From Bacillota bacterium (lineage in GTDB: Bacteria > Bacillota > Clostridia > Acetivibrionales > DSM-1351): DNA of 64,000 nucleotides. The position numbers were made by a program, and so were the translations under genes. The notes beneath the pieces are model-generated. The model was given only the letters and a program-made list of their open reading frames with translations, did no database searches and was not told the DNA's origin. Shown piece by piece: positions 41,107 through 50,747 of the stretch (position 1 is the first letter of the stretch; every line of letters starts with the position of its first letter). Location of the stretch: assembly GCA_023444055.1 (NCBI GenBank), contig JAEZRV010000023.1, positions 1 to 64,000 of the forward strand, in the 5' to 3' direction.

Positions 41107-42890
41107 TTTTCACACCTCCCAATGGCATTAAATGGACATACATTTGTACATAAACCACAGCCATAGCAAAGAGACGGTTCTATAGTAACCTTTCCATCCA
41201 TAATAGAAATTGCTGGACAGCCAATGGTATTAATACACTTTTTACAGTTCTTGCACTTGTCATTTACTTCATATAACTCTGTAGGCTTGAACAATGCAAT
41301 ACAAGGGGCTTCAAAAATAACTACTGATGGCCCTTTAAACTCCGCCGCTTGCTTTATCAGCTCTACAGCATTTTCAAAATCCAGTGGATTACCCTTTGAA
41401 ATATGCCCAACTCCACATGCTTTGACAACACCATAAATATCTATTTTATTTGAAATGCTATTCATCATTGTTTTTCCGATACCTGGATGAGGCTGATGCC
41501 CAGTCATTGCGGTAGTGCTGTTATCAAGTATAACCACTGTAATATCAGTATTATTGTAAACAGCATTGATTATGCCCGGAATTCCTGTGTGGAAAAAGGT
41601 TGAATCCCCAACAAACGCTATATTCTTTGTATCAAGCTGTGTTCTGTGAATTCCCTGCGCAACAGTAATACCTGCACCCATGCATAGGCAAGTGTCAACC
41701 ATATCTAATGGCTTTGCATTTCCAAGGGTATAGCAACCAATATCCCCTGAGAATACAGCTTTTTGTCCCTTCAAAGCCACCTTCGCTGCATAGAAAGATG
41801 CTCTGTGCGGACATCCAGCGCATAGCACAGGCTGTCTTGTTGGAAGTGCTGGCATAGCAGATTTTTCTGATTCAACGATTTCTGCTCCAATAAACTTTGC
41901 CAAAGCAGCATGAACTAATTCAAAGGTATATTCCCCTGCACATGGCAAATGCTGAGTTTTCTTTCCTAATATTTTTACATTTTTCTGATTAGCTACACAG
42001 TGCATAATCAATTCTTCTTCAAGAACAGGGTCAAGCTCTTCAAATACAAGTACCTCGTCTAATCCAGAAAGGAACTCCTCTGCAATGTCCTTTGGCATTG
42101 GATACGGTGTTCCAGCCTTGAATACTTTTATATCAGCTTTTAATTTTTCAACTGCTTCAGAAACATATGTATAAGCTACACCCGATGCTGCAACTCCAAG
42201 CTTTCCTGCTCCATATACTTTGTTAAACTTAAGCTTTGAGAATATATCGCTTAAATCCCTTTGCAGTTGCTCAATGTGAATGTGTTTTTTATATGCAATG
42301 TTAGGAAATATAACCCAATTGGGGTCTTTAACAAAACCTTCTGGCTTGTGATTTATTCTCTCATCAACTACATCAATTGTGGCACATGCATGACACACCC
42401 TAGTTGTTGGTCTTAAAAACACTGGCAGTTTAACCAGTTCTGAAAGCTCGAAAGCATATTGAACCATTTCATATGCCTCTTCTGGTGTAGAGGGATCTAA
42501 TACAGGTAGATTTGAAAACTTTGCAAAATGTCTGGTATCCTGCTCTGTTTGTGATGAAAAGGGGCCAGGATCATCCGCAACTAATATTACCATTCCACCC
42601 TTAACGCCTATATAAGCTAATGTCATAAGTGGGTCAGAGGCAACATTTAGTCCTACCTGTTTCATTGTAACCATTGTCCTCGCTCCGCTGTACGCTGCTC
42701 CTGCTGCAATTTCCATTGCAGATTTCTCATTTACAGACCACTCAACATATAAATCTCCGGGATTATTATGTGCTATTGTCTCAAGCACTTCAGTTGAAGG
42801 AGTCCCGGGATAGCCTGTCACAACATTAACCCCGGCTCTGATAGCACCGAACGCTATAGCCTCGTTACCCATAAGTAATTTTTTACTCAT
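41103..42890 (-). CDS. iorA: Indolepyruvate ferredoxin oxidoreductase, alpha subunit
   Basis: A 595-residue subunit, normal for IorA. The N-terminal pyrimidine-binding part has VVTGYPGTPSTEVLE; the thiamine-diphosphate part has GDIGCYTLG and GDSTFFHTGIPGIINAVYN. Two C-terminal 4Fe-4S motifs are visible, CKNCKKCINTIGCP and CYGCGLCTNVCP. It catalyses decarboxylation of aryl pyruvates. Translation starts at the ATG at 42890 after TGGAGG. First gene of iorA-iorB-paaK. Confidence 0.96.
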   Translation of the reverse strand: MSKKLLMGNEAIAFGAIRAGVNVVTGYPGTPSTEVLETIAHNNPGDLYVEWSVNEKSAMEIAAGAAYSGARTMVTMKQVGLNVASDPLMTLAYIGVKGGMVILVADDPGPFSSQTEQDTRHFAKFSNLPVLDPSTPEEAYEMVQYAFELSELVKLPVFLRPTTRVCHACATIDVVDERINHKPEGFVKDPNWVIFPNIAYKKHIHIEQLQRDLSDIFSKLKFNKVYGAGKLGVAASGVAYTYVSEAVEKLKADIKVFKAGTPYPMPKDIAEEFLSGLDEVLVFEELDPVLEEELIMHCVANQKNVKILGKKTQHLPCAGEYTFELVHAALAKFIGAEIVESEKSAMPALPTRQPVLCAGCPHRASFYAAKVALKGQKAVFSGDIGCYTLGNAKPLDMVDTCLCMGAGITVAQGIHRTQLDTKNIAFVGDSTFFHTGIPGIINAVYNNTDITVVILDNSTTAMTGHQPHPGIGKTMMNSISNKIDIYGVVKACGVGHISKGNPLDFENAVELIKQAAEFKGPSVVIFEAPCIALFKPTELYEVNDKCKNCKKCINTIGCPAISIMDGKVTIEPSLCYGCGLCTNVCPFNAIGRCEK

Positions 42891-43117
42891 TTTACCTCCA
42901 ATTGCCCTCTTGGGCTAAAACTACCAGCAAAGAACCCCTGCTTCGCAAAGGTATGCTCCTAAGTTTACCCAAAGGCTAAACATCAAATTAATTATAAATA
43001 GATTCTATAAATCGAACTCTTTTTTATTAAATCAAATATAGATAATAAAATCTACTGTTTTAATAAAAAAACAACATTATAGAAATTATATTACAATTTC
43101 TTTGTTTTTGCAAAAAA
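42891..43117. other. Spacer upstream of iorA
   Basis: AT-rich. It should hold the iorA promoter. A weak inverted pair, GCCCTCTTGGGCT, sits at 42903-42915; nothing else stands out before the twin-hairpin element. Confidence 0.4.
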
Positions 43118-43187
43118 ACTCGAAAGTATAGCTGGTGCTTACATGCTGTACTTTCGAGTCTCAAAAAACGCAAGCGTTTTTTTGCAC
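43118..43187. terminator. Twin-hairpin terminator element, copy 2
   Basis: ACTCGAAAGT/ACTTTCGAGT and AAAAAACG-CAAG-CGTTTTTTT. Compared with the copy at 34801-34870, the first stem changes C-G to T-A on both sides, keeping pairing. On the minus strand the first stem is followed by TTTTTTTGC and would end transcription from the methyltransferase gene. Confidence 0.8.
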
Positions 43188-43213
43188 AATTTAACGAAAT
43201 GGATTATTATTTT

Positions 43214-43975
43214 CTATTTTCTAACCAAAAGTAAAAATCTATGAATTCTACCTTCAATTGCACCTTTTTGTTCTAAAATTTCCTGTGCATGTAATAGATT
43301 CGGTAAGCACTTGTCTACTGAAAAGTCTGGAAACTCCCATTCAATAATATGTGCAAACCACACCAAAGCACTTACATCCAAAAATTTAATTGGGCGAAAA
43401 ACTTCTTCTGCTCTTAATGTAGTAAAGCCTTCTTTCTCGAAGGCTTCCTGTGCAATATTCAAATACTGATTTGGAAATGGTAATGGCGGTACATCGTTAT
43501 ATAAAAGCTCAACTAATTCACGATCATTTTCAGCACCAACTTGCTGGGTAATAGAAATTCCATTTGGCTTTAAAACTCTATAAATCTCTTTTGCGTTTAA
43601 ATCACCATGTCTATTAATAACAATATCAAAGGATTCATCTGCAAAAGGAAGCTCACCTGTTCCATCTGCCTCCTTGAAATCTACACCCAATGATAACAAT
43701 GTTTTTTTGCAAAGTTCTACGTTTGGTGGATAAGCTTCTGTTGCACTCAATTTATTATATTGATGGTTCAATGAAAGCAGGAATTCTGCTCCACCCGTAT
43801 CAATATCCAATAATGTTTTTTCATCAGTAAGATTTTCTCTTATTATCTGTTCATAATCCCAAGGCAAATCATACTCTTCTTCGTATCTTCCATGAATATG
43901 TGAAAAGTCCCATCCATGAATATGCGCAACTTTTTCTTCTTGAAGCCATTGATCTATTAATTGTTTTTGGTTCAT
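43214..43975 (-). CDS. SAM-dependent methyltransferase, class I
   Basis: A 253-residue protein. The SAM-binding motif I is LLDIDTGGAEFL near residue 55, less canonical than the usual DxGxGxG; the acidic end of strand two is ATEAYP and motif IV is FDIVINRHGD, followed by IYRVLKPNG. This fits the Methyltransf_11 group; the methyl acceptor is unknown. It lies 110 bases downstream of the three-gene defence-like operon with its own AAGGAG site. Base use is closer to the core genes than to the AT-rich operon, so I do not include it in that system. Confidence 0.83.
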   Translation of the reverse strand: MNQKQLIDQWLQEEKVAHIHGWDFSHIHGRYEEEYDLPWDYEQIIRENLTDEKTLLDIDTGGAEFLLSLNHQYNKLSATEAYPPNVELCKKTLLSLGVDFKEADGTGELPFADESFDIVINRHGDLNAKEIYRVLKPNGISITQQVGAENDRELVELLYNDVPPLPFPNQYLNIAQEAFEKEGFTTLRAEEVFRPIKFLDVSALVWFAHIIEWEFPDFSVDKCLPNLLHAQEILEQKGAIEGRIHRFLLLVRK

Positions 43976-44085
43976 TTATCTTTGCTCCTTGTAATTATTT
44001 CATTTAGTCCTTTGAGCAAGTTAGCTAATGCAATTTTTCCAGATTATTCAGATCAATAGAGAAGGTAAAAAACCTCCTCAAACTA

Positions 44086-46488
44086 TTAATTTTCAAAGAA
44101 ATGTTTTTTTACGTTATATTCAATTGTATTTATCCCGAATTTTTCAAATTTATATCGCATATAGTTTATTTTTTCATCTTCATGTGTAGATAAAATGATT
44201 TGACACAAATTAAATTGATTTCTTAATACTTCAACTAAAGATGCTATATTTACATCATCCATAGTTTGTACTGGATCATCAATCAATATTGTATTAAACA
44301 TATTCTCACTTTCTTTTTTACATAGATATAATCTATTAATAACTAATAAAAATGCTATTGTAAATCCAGCCAATTGTCCTGAACTAAATGTATTAATAAT
44401 ATCGTGTTCAGTTTCTTCCGTATTAGGAGTAAATACAATATTGTCTACATTATTATCATTTCTCACAAATACTCCTAAACCACCTTGATAATTCTGTATT
44501 ATTTTTCCTGTGTATATGAATAAAGGTATTTCTATTGTGCTAATAACATCTTCTTTAAAAGACTTTATTTCCTTTTTATATATATCATCTAACTTTTTCA
44601 GTTCATCGCTCAACTTTTCCATTTTAATTAATTGCTTAATTTTATTATTAATTAGTTTTTTATCCTTAGAATCTTTAAGACATAATTCATTTATAAAATA
44701 TTTTTTCTTATTTTTAACATTAATCAAAAATTCATCTCTATTTGTGTAAAATAAATCTTTATTATCCAACTTAAATATATATTTTTGATAAGTTATAATA
44801 TCATTATTATAATCATCTTTAGTATACTCCGCTTCTTCTTCAATCAATTTTAATTTTAATAACGATTTTATGTAAATTGTAGAATCATCTTCATTATTTA
44901 CTTTTATCTTTTCAATAACACTATTTAATAAATTCTCTTTTAAAAAATAATCGATATAATTTTTTATAATTTTATTTGTTAAATACTTTCTTAGTTTCTT
45001 CAGCATATTATCAATACTTAATCTATATTGACTTAAATCTGATATTTTAAGCTTTTCTTTTCCTTCTTTTACTACAGTCTGGAATATATCTTTAAGACTT
45101 TTTTCTTTTCTTTTATCATCTAAAGATATTATTTTTTCTAGTTCTTCAATGTTATTTTTAATAATTCTTTGTAAATCTTCAGCACTATCAAATTTTGATT
45201 TACATAGAGGACAACTATTTTGATTTTCTTTATCTACTGAATTTAAAAATAATTCATTTAATTTTTCTATACTATCTTTAAGTTCTTTTATTTTAGCTTT
45301 ATATTTACTCAACTTTTGATTTTGTACAATCACTTCATTTATACTTAATTGAATTTCTTCAATATCTAATTTGAGATCTAATTTGTCGTTTACTAACATT
45401 AAAGCAGTTATTATTTTATTATCTTCAAACGAAAAATTTTCAATCTTTTTTAACGCATCACATATATATGTTAGAAAATCCAAAAATTTAATTCTATTAT
45501 TTATATTATCCTCATATTTTATTTTTGTATCATAGTCGCAACTGTTTAAGACATAGATAAATTCTTTAATCAATTCATCTTCAAATAACCTTTCTATTTT
45601 TTCATTATTCATTCGTGCCAAAAACACATTATAATTATTTATAAATTTTATTAATTTATCTAACTCATTTATAGGTTCTTTATCTTTTATTAAAAAATCT
45701 TCTGCATCCCATTCTACTTTACTATCTTCTCCAAAGAGAGTGACATTAGGTTGATATTCACTACAATTATCATTTACATAATATAATGTTTTAATATCAT
45801 TTTCAATTTCTTGTCTTTTTATAGTTATAAGTTTTTGTATAGATATATTAGTTTTTTCACCTACTAAATTATTAATTTTATTTGCCAACTCAGTTTCTTT
45901 TTGTATTTTCATTAAAGTTTCAAATAAAGGTTTCCTATCATTTAAGTCCTTTTTTAAAATACTTTTACTATTATCTTGGCTTATGTAATATATGGAATTA
46001 AAATATTCATTATTTATTCCAAGTTTACTTTGTAAAAATTCTTTTAAATCCTCTATCTTATTTCCATAACTATCTTCATTTATCTTATCTAATTCAATTT
46101 GATCCTCTACCCAAAAACTATCAATGCTTTCATCAATATTGTCCTCTTTGTTCTTTCCACTTTTTTTTATTCTTTTAATAAGAGTTATTACTTTGCTATT
46201 CTCATCATTTTTTAACTCTATCCCAATCGTGGCATTATCCCTATTTTTATATATTAATAAGTGGTCTTTTACTTTCTTATTCCCTTTATTTATAGAAATA
46301 ATTCTTCCTATTTTATCACAAAATGCTACTTCTATAGCATCGAAAATTGTGGTTTTTCCAAAGCCATTAGGTCCACCTAATGCTATTAATCCTTTATTAA
46401 CATTAAAATCTACAATTATTCCATTTTCATTTTTTATACATTTAAAATTTTTTAAATATATTTTATTTATATAATATTTCATAATCAT
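44086..46488 (-). CDS. SMC/RecF-like ABC ATPase of Lamassu/ABC-3C-type system
   Basis: An 800-residue ATPase. Walker A is GGPNGFGKTTIFDAIEVAF near residue 38. A long predicted coiled coil runs from about 170 to 690 and carries a zinc-hook-like CPLCKSKF at its midpoint. The C-terminal head has the ABC signature FSSGQLAGFT and Walker B TILIDDPVQTMDD, then LSTHEDEKI. Such proteins clamp or sense DNA ends in Lamassu (LmuB) and ABC-3C defence. Its start overlaps the stop of the middle gene in ATGA. The gene is much richer in A and T than its neighbours, as for recently acquired DNA. Confidence 0.85.
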   Translation of the reverse strand: MIMKYYINKIYLKNFKCIKNENGIIVDFNVNKGLIALGGPNGFGKTTIFDAIEVAFCDKIGRIISINKGNKKVKDHLLIYKNRDNATIGIELKNDENSKVITLIKRIKKSGKNKEDNIDESIDSFWVEDQIELDKINEDSYGNKIEDLKEFLQSKLGINNEYFNSIYYISQDNSKSILKKDLNDRKPLFETLMKIQKETELANKINNLVGEKTNISIQKLITIKRQEIENDIKTLYYVNDNCSEYQPNVTLFGEDSKVEWDAEDFLIKDKEPINELDKLIKFINNYNVFLARMNNEKIERLFEDELIKEFIYVLNSCDYDTKIKYEDNINNRIKFLDFLTYICDALKKIENFSFEDNKIITALMLVNDKLDLKLDIEEIQLSINEVIVQNQKLSKYKAKIKELKDSIEKLNELFLNSVDKENQNSCPLCKSKFDSAEDLQRIIKNNIEELEKIISLDDKRKEKSLKDIFQTVVKEGKEKLKISDLSQYRLSIDNMLKKLRKYLTNKIIKNYIDYFLKENLLNSVIEKIKVNNEDDSTIYIKSLLKLKLIEEEAEYTKDDYNNDIITYQKYIFKLDNKDLFYTNRDEFLINVKNKKKYFINELCLKDSKDKKLINNKIKQLIKMEKLSDELKKLDDIYKKEIKSFKEDVISTIEIPLFIYTGKIIQNYQGGLGVFVRNDNNVDNIVFTPNTEETEHDIINTFSSGQLAGFTIAFLLVINRLYLCKKESENMFNTILIDDPVQTMDDVNIASLVEVLRNQFNLCQIILSTHEDEKINYMRYKFEKFGINTIEYNVKKHFFEN

Positions 46489-47282
46489 TCACCTTCTACT
46501 TCATTTTTTATAGATATGCTTTTTAAAATATCATTATATAACTTGTTACAATCTTCTTCCGAAGGATCTTCAATAATAGTATTGAATAGCTCATAATATT
46601 TATTATTTTCACTATCCATATTTTCAATAATATCAAGAAATATTTTTTGGTTATCAGTAGTTTTCTTATCTATTCTTTCTTGTAATATTGGTAATTGCTC
46701 CTCTTTGTTAAAATCATAAATTAAAAATGGAAGTTTTATATAAAGCTTAGAAATAATATCATATAACAATGCATCTTTATTAAATTTATGTTTTGCATTT
46801 TCTTCACCCTTCTTACTATTCTTATAAGTTCTAAAATTATCCTTACTTGATAATATATTTAAGTAATCCTCTACATTAATATCTTTTATCAATTCCTTTT
46901 CTTCTTTTGTATATAAAACTACATAACGTTTAAAAAAGTATGGTGATTCTTCAATATCATAAATTTTATTACTTAATTTATATTCATCGTACACAGAACT
47001 TACTTCAACTGTTACAATTAATGATGTATTCTTTTTATAGTCACTTCCAACATTGTATTCTTTCAACACATCATTTTCCCAGTAGTTGCTTACTATTTCA
47101 TCAATAATGCTATCCATTAAATTACCTTCTATTTTTGCAATGTCTACATCAATAATGAAATAATACTCTTTTCTCTTTTCATTTTTATTACTTGCTATAA
47201 ATCCATTTTCATTTATATCATTAAAAGCATCTTTAAACTTATATCCTTTATTCAAAAAAATATTTTTCATTATATCTATCAT
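46485..47282 (-). CDS. Middle component of Lamassu/ABC-3C-type system
   Basis: A 265-residue cytoplasmic protein with no motif I can name. It begins MIDIMKNIFLNKGYKFKDAF and has mixed alpha/beta character, then a helical half. Position and size match the small middle subunit (LmuC or ABC-3C middle component) that joins nuclease and SMC-like subunits. It is placed between them with ATGA overlaps on both sides. I start at 47282, since AAAGGGGG is six or seven bases before it; the ATG at 47309 is inside the upstream gene without a ribosome site. Confidence 0.7.
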   Translation of the reverse strand: MIDIMKNIFLNKGYKFKDAFNDINENGFIASNKNEKRKEYYFIIDVDIAKIEGNLMDSIIDEIVSNYWENDVLKEYNVGSDYKKNTSLIVTVEVSSVYDEYKLSNKIYDIEESPYFFKRYVVLYTKEEKELIKDINVEDYLNILSSKDNFRTYKNSKKGEENAKHKFNKDALLYDIISKLYIKLPFLIYDFNKEEQLPILQERIDKKTTDNQKIFLDIIENMDSENNKYYELFNTIIEDPSEEDCNKLYNDILKSISIKNEVEGE

Positions 47283-48787
47283 TCTAATTCCCCCTTTATA
47301 TTGCCCCATTTTTTTACTGCTGTTACTCTTATCTTATTATAATTATCCACCTCATTATATTTTTCATCTTGCAAATTTTCATCAACTTCATTTTTTCTAA
47401 CTTTATAGTATTTATTATCATAAATATTAGCTATATCAATATACTTTGTTATAAGTATGTCTGCATCTCTCAAAATGTTTGTATTATTATTTTCTTCGTC
47501 AAATAACTGTTTTAAGAAAGTATTATCTTTATCAGCTAAAGTTGCTAAAATCCAATAGTCATTACTTTGGACATTAATTCCCACATTATATTTTTCTTCT
47601 ATTCCTATTTTCTCATTTTCACACATACAACTAAATATAGTTTGATTAATTGCATCCTTACTCGGAAAATCATTATAATCGTTTCGTTTTAATATGCTTA
47701 TATTATCTAAAAATATTTTTATTTGATCTTTTGATAAACCCTCTATTTTTTCTAGTTGTTTTGATAATTTACAATCATCTGTATTGCATTTCAAGCACTC
47801 TTCTTCAACATATTCTTTTTTATATGATTTATAAAAATCATATAACTTTTCTTTATATTTGTACTCATAATATTCGTTACTAGTTCCCCATTCGTTTAAA
47901 TCCATATCTAAAATATCCACAAATTTTTCAAAACTTATTTTTTTCTCGAAAGAATCATCTTTAGACCTTTTATCAATATTTTCATCTATTAAAGTACCTA
48001 TTTTGCATCTTTCTTTTTCTAAATACTCTTTATTAATTTTATATTCTGATTCAAGTACTTTTGAATGAAAAAATGTCAATTCTTCTTCTATCTTTTTCTT
48101 AATATTTTCTATACAGTCAAATGTTTCTTCATATTCAATCAAATTTTTAAAAATCTCTTTAAATCTCTCATTACTAATAAAGTATTTATTAATGATACTA
48201 TTTATTTCTGCACATAGATAATCAATACATTTATCTCGTTCATGCTTATTTTTTTTATCTATCGAAGATTCATTCATATAATCTCCTAAAATTTGAATAG
48301 GCTTTCCTTTAGTTTTACTTCTAAAATCTACTGTTTCTTTATCCTTTAATTCTAGCATTTCACTTTTTAATAACTCAAAATATATTTTCAAATTACTTTT
48401 TAAACTTTCTTTTACATTTTTAATTTTATCTTTCTCATTTACATGAAAATACCCTTTAATCTCATGCTGACCTTTATCATCATACTCTAATAGCTTTAAA
48501 TATAAATCTCTTACATCTTCATCTTTAATTATGCTTTCACCACTTTTTACTTGGTGAAATGAATTATATTCATCTTTGTATTTAACCGCAAAATCCTCCA
48601 TATATTCCAATTCTACACTATAGTCTTTTATTATTTTTTTTACATCTTCTATTTGAATTTTTTCTGTTATATCTGATTTAGTATTAATTAATTTATTTAT
48701 TTGTTTTATAGTGTAGTAGCACGCAAGTACGCCTTGATAATCATATCCATACCATGAAGCAATAGCTTCAAATTTATGATAAAACAT
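47279..48787 (-). CDS. Cap4/DUF4297-like nuclease effector of Lamassu/ABC-3C-type system
   Basis: A 502-residue protein. The first 110 residues resemble the DUF4297/Cap4 nuclease: WYGYDYQGVLACYY at 12-25, then ED at 64-65 and the QVK triad at 79-81 in FHQVKSG, the PD-(D/E)xK-type catalytic pattern. The remaining 390 residues are mostly helical, with a cysteine cluster CLKCNTDDC near 355. The nuclease would be released or activated by the SMC-like partner on sensing phage DNA, killing the infected cell. First gene of the operon; promoter TTGTAT-17-TAAAAT lies just upstream. Nuclease activity is inference from motif spacing. Confidence 0.72.
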   Translation of the reverse strand: MFYHKFEAIASWYGYDYQGVLACYYTIKQINKLINTKSDITEKIQIEDVKKIIKDYSVELEYMEDFAVKYKDEYNSFHQVKSGESIIKDEDVRDLYLKLLEYDDKGQHEIKGYFHVNEKDKIKNVKESLKSNLKIYFELLKSEMLELKDKETVDFRSKTKGKPIQILGDYMNESSIDKKNKHERDKCIDYLCAEINSIINKYFISNERFKEIFKNLIEYEETFDCIENIKKKIEEELTFFHSKVLESEYKINKEYLEKERCKIGTLIDENIDKRSKDDSFEKKISFEKFVDILDMDLNEWGTSNEYYEYKYKEKLYDFYKSYKKEYVEEECLKCNTDDCKLSKQLEKIEGLSKDQIKIFLDNISILKRNDYNDFPSKDAINQTIFSCMCENEKIGIEEKYNVGINVQSNDYWILATLADKDNTFLKQLFDEENNNTNILRDADILITKYIDIANIYDNKYYKVRKNEVDENLQDEKYNEVDNYNKIRVTAVKKWGNIKGELE

Positions 48788-48828
48788 AATATTCCCACCT
48801 TATTCATATTTGCCAAATCTTTTACTAT

Positions 48829-48857
48829 ATTTTATTACATTTTCTATATTAATACAA
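48829..48857 (-). promoter_or_regulatory. Promoter of the defence-like operon
   Basis: Minus strand TTGTAT and TAAAAT, 17 bases apart, 42 bases before the ATG at 48787. A ribosome site (AAGGTGGG) follows. Confidence 0.5.
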
Positions 48858-48873
48858 TTTTGTTTAAAAATAA

Positions 48874-48899
48874 AGAAGCTACTATTACTAGTAACTTCT
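48874..48899 (-). terminator. Terminator of the ABC-F gene
   Basis: GAAGTTACTAGT pairs with ATTAGTAGCTTC-like sequence and is followed by TTTATTTTT on the minus strand. It separates the ABC-F gene from the AT-rich operon. Confidence 0.7.
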
Positions 48900-49005
48900 A
48901 AATCTTGTATTAACTATAATATTTCATATTTTATAAGGTACAGACTATGTCCCACTATCTACACAATTTCAATTTAACCTACTTCTTGCAATCAATTCAT
49001 TTTCT

Positions 49006-50562
49006 CTACACAATCTTCGTAGTCCAATTCTCTACATTCCAAACATCAGTTACCCAATCCTCATAAAACTCAGGCTCATGGCAAACTAAGAGTACAGTAC
49101 CCTTGAATTCTGTCAACGCCCTTTTTAGTTCATCCTTTGCATCTACATCCAAATGGTTTGTAGGCTCGTCGAGAATCAACCAGTTAACATCCTTCAGCAT
49201 GAGCTTGCAAAGACGTACCTTTGCATTTTCTCCACCGCTCAAAACCATCATCTGGCTGGTAATATGCTCAGTAGTCAAACCACATTTTGCAAGTGCTCCA
49301 CGTACTTCTGCATTTGACATCCCAGGATAGTCGTTCCAAACTTCATCTAATGCAGTTTTGGTGTTATAGCGTTCGCCTTCCTGCTCAAAGTAACCCGGAT
49401 ATAAATAATCATCTAGTGCAACCTCTCCTGCAAATGGCTTTTGAATACCCAGCAGGGTTTTTAGCAACGTGGATTTTCCCAATCCATTAACACCCTTTAT
49501 CGCAACCTTTTGTCCACGCTCCAAAGCTATATTCAATGTACCTGTAAGAGCTGACTCATATCCAATAATAAGATTATTTGTTTGGAATACATAACGCCCC
49601 GACGCACGTGCTTCCCTAAACTTAAATATCGGCTTAGCTTTTTCTTGTACTTTATTGATAATTTCCATCTTGTCCAGCTTCTTCTGTCGGCTTTTAGCCA
49701 TATTTGCGGTAGCAGCTCTAGCCTTATTTCTTGCAACAAAGTCTTCGAGCTTTTCAATCTCCTTTTGCTGTTTCTCGTAAGCCTGCTGGATTTGCTGCTT
49801 TGAAAGCTGATACATTCTCTGAAATTCATCATAGTTTCCTGCATATCTGGTCAGCACCGCATTTTCCACATGATAAATAACATTAACAACATCATTTAAA
49901 AACGGAATATCGTGAGAAACCAATATAAAAGCATTCTCATAATTCTTTAAATAGTTTTTCAACCAAATTATATGATTTTCATCAAGAAAGTTTGTGGGCT
50001 CGTCCAGTATCATTATCATCGGACTTTCAAGCAAAAGCTTAGTAAGCAATACCTTTGTTCTCTGTCCTCCACTTAAATTAGAAACATCAGTATCTAGCCC
50101 AATTTCTCCTAAACCCAAACCATTTGCAACTTCCTCTATTTTAGAGTCAATTATGTAAAATCCGCTATGCTCTAGCTCACTTTGGATTTCACCAACATCC
50201 TCCATCATTGCGTTCAATTCACTTTCTGTAGCCTCGCCCATTTTTTCATAAATAGAAAGCATTTCCTGCTCAAGGTCAAACATATGCTGAAAAGCTTCTC
50301 TCAAGGTTTCACGAATAGATTTGCCCGGTGCAAGCACAGTATGCTGATCCAAATATCCAGTAGTTATTCTGTTACACCATTCAACCTTTCCTTCATCTGG
50401 CATAAGCTTTCCAGTAATTATATTTAAAAAAGTAGACTTTCCTTCTCCATTTGCACCTACAAGACCTACATGCTCACCTTTTAATAATCGGAATGAGGCA
50501 TCTTCTAATATAGTTCTAGCACCAAAACCATGACTTACATTTTCAACAGTTAATATACTCAC
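49006..50562 (-). CDS. ABC-F family ATPase (ribosome-associated)
   Basis: A 518-residue protein with two ABC domains and no membrane segment. Domain 1: Walker A GANGEGKST, signature LSGGQRTKVLLTKLL, LDEPTNFLDE. Domain 2: GVNGLGKST, signature LSGGENAKVRLCKLM, LDEPTNHLD. The linker (about 235-300) is basic and helical. ABC-F proteins act on the ribosome E site, some giving antibiotic resistance; this one is nearest the YkpA/YbiT housekeeping type by layout. I start at the GTG at 50562, eight bases after GGAGG; the upstream in-frame ATG lacks a ribosome site. A structured repeat lies in its leader. Confidence 0.9.
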   Translation of the reverse strand: MSILTVENVSHGFGARTILEDASFRLLKGEHVGLVGANGEGKSTFLNIITGKLMPDEGKVEWCNRITTGYLDQHTVLAPGKSIRETLREAFQHMFDLEQEMLSIYEKMGEATESELNAMMEDVGEIQSELEHSGFYIIDSKIEEVANGLGLGEIGLDTDVSNLSGGQRTKVLLTKLLLESPMIMILDEPTNFLDENHIIWLKNYLKNYENAFILVSHDIPFLNDVVNVIYHVENAVLTRYAGNYDEFQRMYQLSKQQIQQAYEKQQKEIEKLEDFVARNKARAATANMAKSRQKKLDKMEIINKVQEKAKPIFKFREARASGRYVFQTNNLIIGYESALTGTLNIALERGQKVAIKGVNGLGKSTLLKTLLGIQKPFAGEVALDDYLYPGYFEQEGERYNTKTALDEVWNDYPGMSNAEVRGALAKCGLTTEHITSQMMVLSGGENAKVRLCKLMLKDVNWLILDEPTNHLDVDAKDELKRALTEFKGTVLLVCHEPEFYEDWVTDVWNVENWTTKIV

Positions 50563-50593
50563 AATTAATTCCTCCGCATTTAAAATCAATATT

Positions 50594-50747
50594 ATAACGC
50601 CTAGATTCAAAATGAAATTTTTAGATTGTAGAAAAATTCCATTACATCAGCGGTATTTCAACGAGGCGGGATATATTCTCACCGTCATAAAACCAAAGCG
50701 GTACCCGCCACTTATAGTAGTGGGGGGACATTTTATTGCCTCGTATT
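50594..50747. repeat. Structured dispersed element, family C copy 2
   Basis: Starts ATAACGCCTAGATTCAAAAT, then the hairpin GAAATTTTTAG/CTA-AAAATTCC, then ACGAGGCGGG...ATTCTCACCGTC...AGCGGTACCCGCC and ends GCCTCGT. Minus-strand GCCACTTATAGTAGTGG-like arms form a strong stem. It is the 5' leader of the ABC-F gene and ends 20 bases before its ribosome site. Confidence 0.65.

Noticed and set aside
43214..43975. Methyltransferase as a fourth gene of the defence-like operon
   Set aside because: Separated by 110 bases with its own SD, different base use, and not a DNA methyltransferase type.
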